The notes under the pieces: generated by a model
What the model was told of the DNA's origin: nothing
Databases searched by the model: none
What the model saw: the letters and a program-made list of their open reading frames with translations, nothing else
Made by a program: the position numbers and the translations under genes
NCBI GenBank assembly: GCA_025927795.1
Contig: JAICKT010000028.1
Coordinates: forward strand, 1-19,780
DNA: 19,780 nt
From: Parafilimonas sp.
GTDB taxonomy: Bacteria; Bacteroidota; Bacteroidia; Chitinophagales; Chitinophagaceae
Reading direction: 5' to 3'
Part shown: positions 16,106 to 19,780 of the stretch, piece by piece
Layout: every line of letters starts with the position of its first letter
Position numbering within the stretch: the stretch's first letter is position 1

Positions 16106-17421
16106 AAAATGATGATATGGAAGATATGATGAGAAAGGCAGCAGATAATTACGAGCTGAATGAAGACATGGCTGCCGACTGGAGTAAAGTGCGTGCTGCA
16201 TTGCAAGATGAGGATGCTTTTATCACATCAACAAAAAAAGAAAAAAAACGCCGGAAACTTTATTTGCTTTGGTGGCTGTTATTAATTCCTGCAATTTGGA
16301 TTATCACTTATAAAACAGGCTTGTATAATTCTGATAAAAAACAAAATACAAAAACAACAATTGCTAAAAAGCCAAATAGTCCGGTTCAAAAAAGTTTATC
16401 GGGAAACCACAACACAATCAGCGGCAATAATTCTACTTCAAGTCAATCGAATACAAATGGTAAAAGCATTGCTATAACCTACAGCAAAAAAATAGCAACG
16501 AATAATAAACTTATTTCTGCACAAGCGCAATCGCCATTGGATATTAATAACAAAACTTCTGAGAATAAAACTTCAGTGGTTTCTGCCAATGCAGATGCAG
16601 ACAAAAATATTTTAAACAGCCAGGCATTTCCGCAATCTGCAACTATAGCAAATAATTCTAATCAAACTGATAATAATTCGTCTAAAAATAATTTGATGAA
16701 TGATCTGCTTAATAATAAAAACACTGAAATTTTAAATAATAAAACTAACAGTATTCAAAAAGATAACAAAGCTGATGTTGCTAAAACAAATGCTTCAGTA
16801 CAAAAAAAGAAAACCGATAACTATACAAGACAAGCATTCGCATACACAGGACTTACAGGTAATGCAGATATTAGTTTCATAAAATTTCAAAAAGCATCTT
16901 CGCCGGGTATTGGTATTGGCATTATTGGAGGCTATCATTTTAAGAGCGGTATTAGTATAGAAACAGGCATATTGTACGATAAGAAAAGTTATTATACTAA
17001 AGGAGAATATTTTGATAAGGGCAAGCTGAGTTATCTGCAAAATGTAAACCTTATTTCTGCAGATGGTAATTGCCACATGTGGGAAATTCCGCTGAACTTT
17101 AAATATGATTTCAATACTAAAAAAAATCATAACTGGTTTGTTACTGCAGGTGTTTCATCATACATCATGAATAAAGAGTATTATAATTTTAAGTATGAAA
17201 AAAATGGAATGATAAATGAAAACGCTTACAATTATTATCATTCATCACAGAACTGGTTTTCTATATTAAATGTTGGCGGCGGTATTAATATAAAAACAGG
17301 TAATAAATATTTCTTACAGGCGCAACCATACTATAAAATCCCATTGAGCGGAATTGGTAAAGGAAGTTTATCATTAAACAGCGCCGGTATTAATATATCG
17401 CTTACACGACGCTTACATTAG
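16093..17421 (+). CDS. Putative membrane-spanning anti-sigma factor with C-terminal beta-barrel-like domain
   Basis: A 442-residue protein in four parts. Residues 1-55 are a charged, probably cytoplasmic head (DMMRKAADNYELNEDMAADW) ending in a basic patch (KKEKKRRK). Residues 57-73 are one transmembrane helix (LYLLWWLLLIPAIWIITY). Residues 80-245 are a low-complexity Asn/Ser/Lys linker. Residues 258-442 alternate hydrophobic and polar residues with Gly and aromatic ends (GIGIGIIGGYHFKSGISIET), as in outer-membrane beta-barrel proteins, and end INISLTRRLH. The overlap with the ECF sigma gene suggests that the head binds the sigma factor. The whole architecture resembles the dual-membrane-spanning anti-sigma factors described in Bacteroides (Dma, from memory). 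The Met at 16117 is an alternative start. Whether the C-terminal part really inserts in the outer membrane is not shown by sequence alone. Confidence 0.75.
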   Translation: MFYVKNDDMEDMMRKAADNYELNEDMAADWSKVRAALQDEDAFITSTKKEKKRRKLYLLWWLLLIPAIWIITYKTGLYNSDKKQNTKTTIAKKPNSPVQKSLSGNHNTISGNNSTSSQSNTNGKSIAITYSKKIATNNKLISAQAQSPLDINNKTSENKTSVVSANADADKNILNSQAFPQSATIANNSNQTDNNSSKNNLMNDLLNNKNTEILNNKTNSIQKDNKADVAKTNASVQKKKTDNYTRQAFAYTGLTGNADISFIKFQKASSPGIGIGIIGGYHFKSGISIETGILYDKKSYYTKGEYFDKGKLSYLQNVNLISADGNCHMWEIPLNFKYDFNTKKNHNWFVTAGVSSYIMNKEYYNFKYEKNGMINENAYNYYHSSQNWFSILNVGGGINIKTGNKYFLQAQPYYKIPLSGIGKGSLSLNSAGINISLTRRLH

Positions 17422-17489
17422 GCTAAGCATTTCTTACACAGAATTAATTCCCCTGCAAAATATTCCCAACACATTTTGTTCTTTCATTG

Positions 17490-17548
17490 ATTTTTAAAAT
17501 GATTGTATATTTAAAAACTATTACACTTTATGCAATCATTTTAAAAAT
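17490..17548. promoter_or_regulatory. Perfect 16-bp inverted repeat next to a start codon
   Basis: ATTTTTAAAATGATTG (17490-17505) is exactly complementary to CAATCATTTTAAAAAT (17533-17548), with a 27-nt spacer. The right arm ends 6 nt before the ATG at 17555. It could be a two-site operator or an mRNA hairpin that masks the translation start; there is no Shine-Dalgarno sequence between the arm and the ATG. Confidence 0.6.
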
Positions 17549-17554
17549 TAACTG

Positions 17555-18649
17555 ATGAGAAAGAGATTAATTTTCTGCTTTTTTATCTTAAGCTGTACTA
17601 TAAATGTACATGCACAACAAAGCACCAACGATTCGTTACGGGCTAAGATTGATACGCTTGAAAAAAAGCTGGAAGAAGATAATTATACACGCATACCTAA
17701 AAAAGATTTTGATAATATCCTCACTGAGAAAGTAAACGAGCAGGTGTCTGAAGAATTGCAGGGTATTATAAAATGGATATCGATTATCGCAGGAATTATT
17801 GCAGTTATTTTAAGTTTTCTTGCAAAATATTATTTTAATGATATTATAAGAAAAGAGCTTGCAAGCACTTCGCAAAAACTGGAAGACAATATAAAAACTT
17901 CCATTGATAAAAGGTTAGTGGATACTGTTAGTGTAATATGGGAAGATGGCGCTTCTAATTTAATACGAAAGGCTAAAGAATTAAATTACCAGGATGAGAC
18001 TATTATTAACAGCATTAGTCATTTTTTAGAAACTGAAAATCTGAAACTTGATGAAGAAGTAAAACTTAATCTTATTGCAGCGCTTGTTAAATGCTATTTC
18101 TATTCGCAAAAGAAAGATAAGATTGAAAGACTTATACAGATAATAAGTAAATATGAAAACGAAAAAATAAAACTTCGTCCGGAAACATACGCAGATGCAG
18201 CTATCGTTTTTTGTGATAATTATGAATTTTATGGAACGGCAAATTATTTAACTGCCACAATAGATTATTGCGATAAATCCATTAGCACTTTACCGGATTA
18301 CGGTACACCTTACGCAGTAAAGTTTGAAGTGTTTATGATTAGTTATAAGAAAGCTTATGATAATACTGAATCTGCGAGTGCTTTGGAAAATGTTAGAAAA
18401 TTATTTAAAGCAATTGCCAACAATAAATCAGACGTTGTTTGTGCAGAAACGATTGTGCGTTTCTTTGGCGATAAAAAAGTTTACCTGAAAGAATATCTTG
18501 ATGAACTGGAAAAACAATTTCCGCAAGACATAAAAGATATGAAGCAAAGAGCATTTAATTATCTTACCAAAAATCCACAGGATTTAGCAAACCCAAATAC
18601 ACAAGATTTATTCGACTCATTAAAAGCCGAAGGATTTGTTGCGATATAA
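17555..18649 (+). CDS. Hypothetical membrane-anchored protein with coiled coil and helical repeats
   Basis: A 364-residue protein of no family I recognise. Residues 1-20 are a signal peptide (ending NVHA, next QQ); a Cys at 14 in ILSC is a possible but less convincing lipobox. Residues 24-45 are a short coiled coil (LRAKIDTLEKKLEED). Residues 70-91 form a transmembrane helix (IIKWISIIAGIIAVILSFLA). The remaining 270 residues are almost all helical, with spacing like TPR or related helical repeats (LKLDEEVKLNLIAALVKCYF, TYADAAIVFCDNYEFYG). If the signal peptide is cut and the helix stays in the membrane, the helical domain would face the cytoplasm. It lies 133 bp after the anti-sigma-like gene, with its own inverted-repeat leader, so it need not be part of that operon. 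Confidence 0.75.
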   Translation: MRKRLIFCFFILSCTINVHAQQSTNDSLRAKIDTLEKKLEEDNYTRIPKKDFDNILTEKVNEQVSEELQGIIKWISIIAGIIAVILSFLAKYYFNDIIRKELASTSQKLEDNIKTSIDKRLVDTVSVIWEDGASNLIRKAKELNYQDETIINSISHFLETENLKLDEEVKLNLIAALVKCYFYSQKKDKIERLIQIISKYENEKIKLRPETYADAAIVFCDNYEFYGTANYLTATIDYCDKSISTLPDYGTPYAVKFEVFMISYKKAYDNTESASALENVRKLFKAIANNKSDVVCAETIVRFFGDKKVYLKEYLDELEKQFPQDIKDMKQRAFNYLTKNPQDLANPNTQDLFDSLKAEGFVAI

Positions 18650-18683
18650 AATGTTGTTGTTGCGATGAGAACTGAAGCTGATT

Positions 18684-18734
18684 AGAATTTGTGCTGCTGA
18701 AGTCGTATTATGTCACGCCCTGCTATTGCAAATA
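18684..18734 (+). repeat. Divergent partial copy of the 19.5-kb repeat
   Basis: This stretch aligns with 19624-19673: both start AGAATT, share GCTGCTGA, ATGTC, GCCC and CTATTG, and end AATA. The last 25 bases agree at 19 positions. It lies 27 nt past the stop of the minus-strand gene at 18762, matching the position of the better copy relative to the next minus-strand frame. Confidence 0.5.
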
Positions 18735-18761
18735 TTTTTTTTCTGCGTTCGTACTTCTCTT

Positions 18762-19448
18762 TTAATTTGCTCCATTTCGTAAATATTTTATTCTTTTTAT
18801 CAAAATAAACATTCCAAAAATGTATGCAGCTATTAAACCTAAAAAGTTATAAGCTGTAAAGTGCATGGTTGACTTATGAGCAATTAAAATTATAGGAATT
18901 CCAATGGTAAGAAAAACAGCAAAACCTGCGAGAACTGAAACTTGCCAAGTATAAGTCCTTTTGCCAATTTTTATGTTATTGGAGTTATTGAAAGATTGCT
19001 CATTTATTTCTTTTACTTTTTCCGAAAAATCATTTATAAATTGTTTAAAGTCATCTTTTTTATGGTCATGATTATGAAAAAACCTAAACAGTGTCCCGTC
19101 CTTTAGATGCAGTTTGAATTGGTCAAACTGTCTGTCTGGTTCAAAAACATAATCTTCAATTTCGTTCCAACTTATTTTTAAATCTTGTCGTTTGTGAAAA
19201 ATGAATTGGCTTATCCATATTTGTTCTATCCCTTCATTGTCTAAAGTGATTTCAGTGTTTGCAGACGAAATAAGCTTTGGAATATATAGAAGAGTGAAAA
19301 CGAATACAACCAGTGACACCACATATATCGTTTGTTGATTGGAAAGGCCGCGATTTAAAAAAATAAAAATTAAACCTAACCCAAAAATTAAAGTGTAAAG
19401 TGCAATAATAAATAAACCTAATGAAGATTGCTTTATTCTAAAAGTCAT
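18762..19448 (-). CDS. Hypothetical four-helix membrane protein with a PH-like soluble domain
   Basis: A 228-residue protein with hydrophobic helices at about 10-31 (LGLFIIALYTLIFGLGLIFI), 40-59, 168-190 (WQVSVLAGFAVFLTIGIPI) and 198-217, and a soluble part between the second and third. That part has the strand order EITLDNEGIEQIWI, DLKISWNEIEDYVFE, FKLHLKDGTLFRFF followed by a helix DFKQFINDFSEKVKEI, which resembles the small PH-like domains of bacterial membrane proteins. The function is unknown. The gene stands between two copies of a structured repeat on the opposite strand to its left neighbour, which suggests an accessory or mobile unit. The ATG at 19448 is the first Met and directly precedes the first helix. 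No promoter box was found in the short upstream region. Confidence 0.75.
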   Translation of the reverse strand: MTFRIKQSSLGLFIIALYTLIFGLGLIFIFLNRGLSNQQTIYVVSLVVFVFTLLYIPKLISSANTEITLDNEGIEQIWISQFIFHKRQDLKISWNEIEDYVFEPDRQFDQFKLHLKDGTLFRFFHNHDHKKDDFKQFINDFSEKVKEINEQSFNNSNNIKIGKRTYTWQVSVLAGFAVFLTIGIPIILIAHKSTMHFTAYNFLGLIAAYIFGMFILIKRIKYLRNGAN

Positions 19449-19491
19449 TTAGTACTCTTCAAATTATAAACGTCCAAATAGCATGATGTAC

Positions 19492-19688
19492 AACGGGCAG
19501 GTATTGCCGATGATGGGGAATTAGAATTCCGTCCGCCGGAACTGCTGCCTGGCTTTTTGATAAAGTTAAATATTAAGAACTAAAGCTGGGCTTTATTCGT
19601 CCAGCCCGGAACCACAGTACAACAGAATTACCGCTGCTGATTGCTCCAATGTCCAGCCCCACTATTGGCAATACTAATGTTAGCCGTT
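19492..19688 (+). repeat. Structured intergenic repeat of about 197 bp
   Basis: Relatively GC-rich against its AT-rich surroundings and flanked by inverted arms: GGTATTGCCGATGATGGGG (19500-19518) against CCCCACTATTGGCAATACT (19657-19675), 15 of 19 paired. All four differences are transitions that keep G-T pairs in one strand. An outer AACGG (19492-19496) pairs with CCGTT (19684-19688). Smaller hairpins lie inside: GGAATT-AG-AATTCC (19517-19530), TTCCG/CGGAA (19527-19541) and GCTGGGC/GTCCAGC (19585-19605). A divergent part-copy lies at 18684-18734. I see no coding frame that I trust in 19449-19706. Confidence 0.6.
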
Positions 19689-19706
19689 CGCCCTTTTTGT
19701 TTGATG

Positions 19707-19780
19707 TCAAATTGATTTCGCAAAAAACTCTTTTTCATACTTCTTTTCTGCCTTTTGTCTGAAAAACAAAGTGTCAAAAA
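19707..19780 (-). CDS. Possible 3' end of another minus-strand gene
   Basis: On the minus strand the frame is open from the window edge to a TGA at 19707-19709, giving FDTLFFRQKAEKKYEKEFFAKSI. The charged, helical composition looks coding, and the distance from stop to repeat (about 19-33 nt) matches the gene at 18762 and its repeat copy. A competing minus-strand frame stays open further into the repeat. Only 24 residues are visible, so no function can be proposed. Confidence 0.3.
   Translation of the reverse strand, partial: FDTLFFRQKAEKKYEKEFFAKSI

Noticed and set aside
19480..19690. Classical integron attC site
   Set aside because: The outer sequences (TGTTAGCC, GTTGTAC) do not fit the attC core GTTRRRY and no integrase gene is in view. 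Only a cassette-like layout is claimed.
1..19780. CRISPR array, tRNA or rRNA genes, or insertion-sequence transposase
   Set aside because: No regularly spaced direct repeats, no cloverleaf or rRNA-like sequence and no transposase motif were seen in either strand.

Overview
The window reads as chromosome from a low-GC member of the Bacteroidota, probably near the Chitinophagaceae. This assignment is inference. It rests on the AT-rich coding style, the rpmB-rpmG-DUF4295 ribosomal trio, promoter boxes of the Bacteroidota type (TTG, about 20 bp, TAnnTTTG), several signal-peptide glycosidases, and an ECF sigma factor paired with a membrane/beta-barrel partner.

Positions 1-8561 form a carbohydrate and peptide degradation block. 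The 3' end of a YdjC/ChbG-type deacetylase (+) converges on a run of minus-strand exported enzymes: a DUF4038/GH140-like hydrolase, two predicted (alpha/alpha)6-barrel proteins of unassigned family, and an S9 prolyl-oligopeptidase-type peptidase. Between the last two sits a 49-codon tail that looks like the remains of a deleted GH30-like glycosidase. No SusC/SusD pair is visible. An imperfect inverted repeat of the intergenic palindromic type lies between the first two minus-strand genes.

Positions 8714-13816 carry housekeeping and signalling genes: an orphan PAS-rich cytoplasmic histidine kinase, a trimeric-type purine nucleoside phosphorylase that abuts it tail to tail, and a divergent membrane pyrophosphatase (hppA). 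The pyrophosphatase has K+-dependent signature residues. It has Gly in place of the usual helix-6 Glu and a Glu in the preceding helix, as I recall for Flavobacterium-type H+-pumping enzymes. After it comes a small lipoprotein gene broken by a single-base frameshift.

Positions 14472-15270 are a compact ribosomal operon (rpmB, rpmG, DUF4295) with a clear promoter and a strong rho-independent terminator.

Positions 15446-17421 hold a two-gene regulatory unit. An ECF-type sigma factor uses a TTG start behind a strong Shine-Dalgarno sequence, with two tandem hairpins upstream. It overlaps by 13 bp a protein with a short cytoplasmic head, one transmembrane helix, a long Asn/Ser/Lys-rich linker and a C-terminal beta-barrel-like domain. 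This suggests an anti-sigma factor that spans both membranes and is the most interesting system in the window. A predicted membrane-anchored helical-repeat protein follows, preceded by a perfect 16-bp inverted repeat ending 6 nt before its start codon.

Positions 18684-19780 look cassette-like. A four-helix membrane protein gene on the minus strand lies between two same-orientation copies of a structured, relatively GC-rich repeat (one divergent). A second minus-strand reading frame appears to end just after the second copy.
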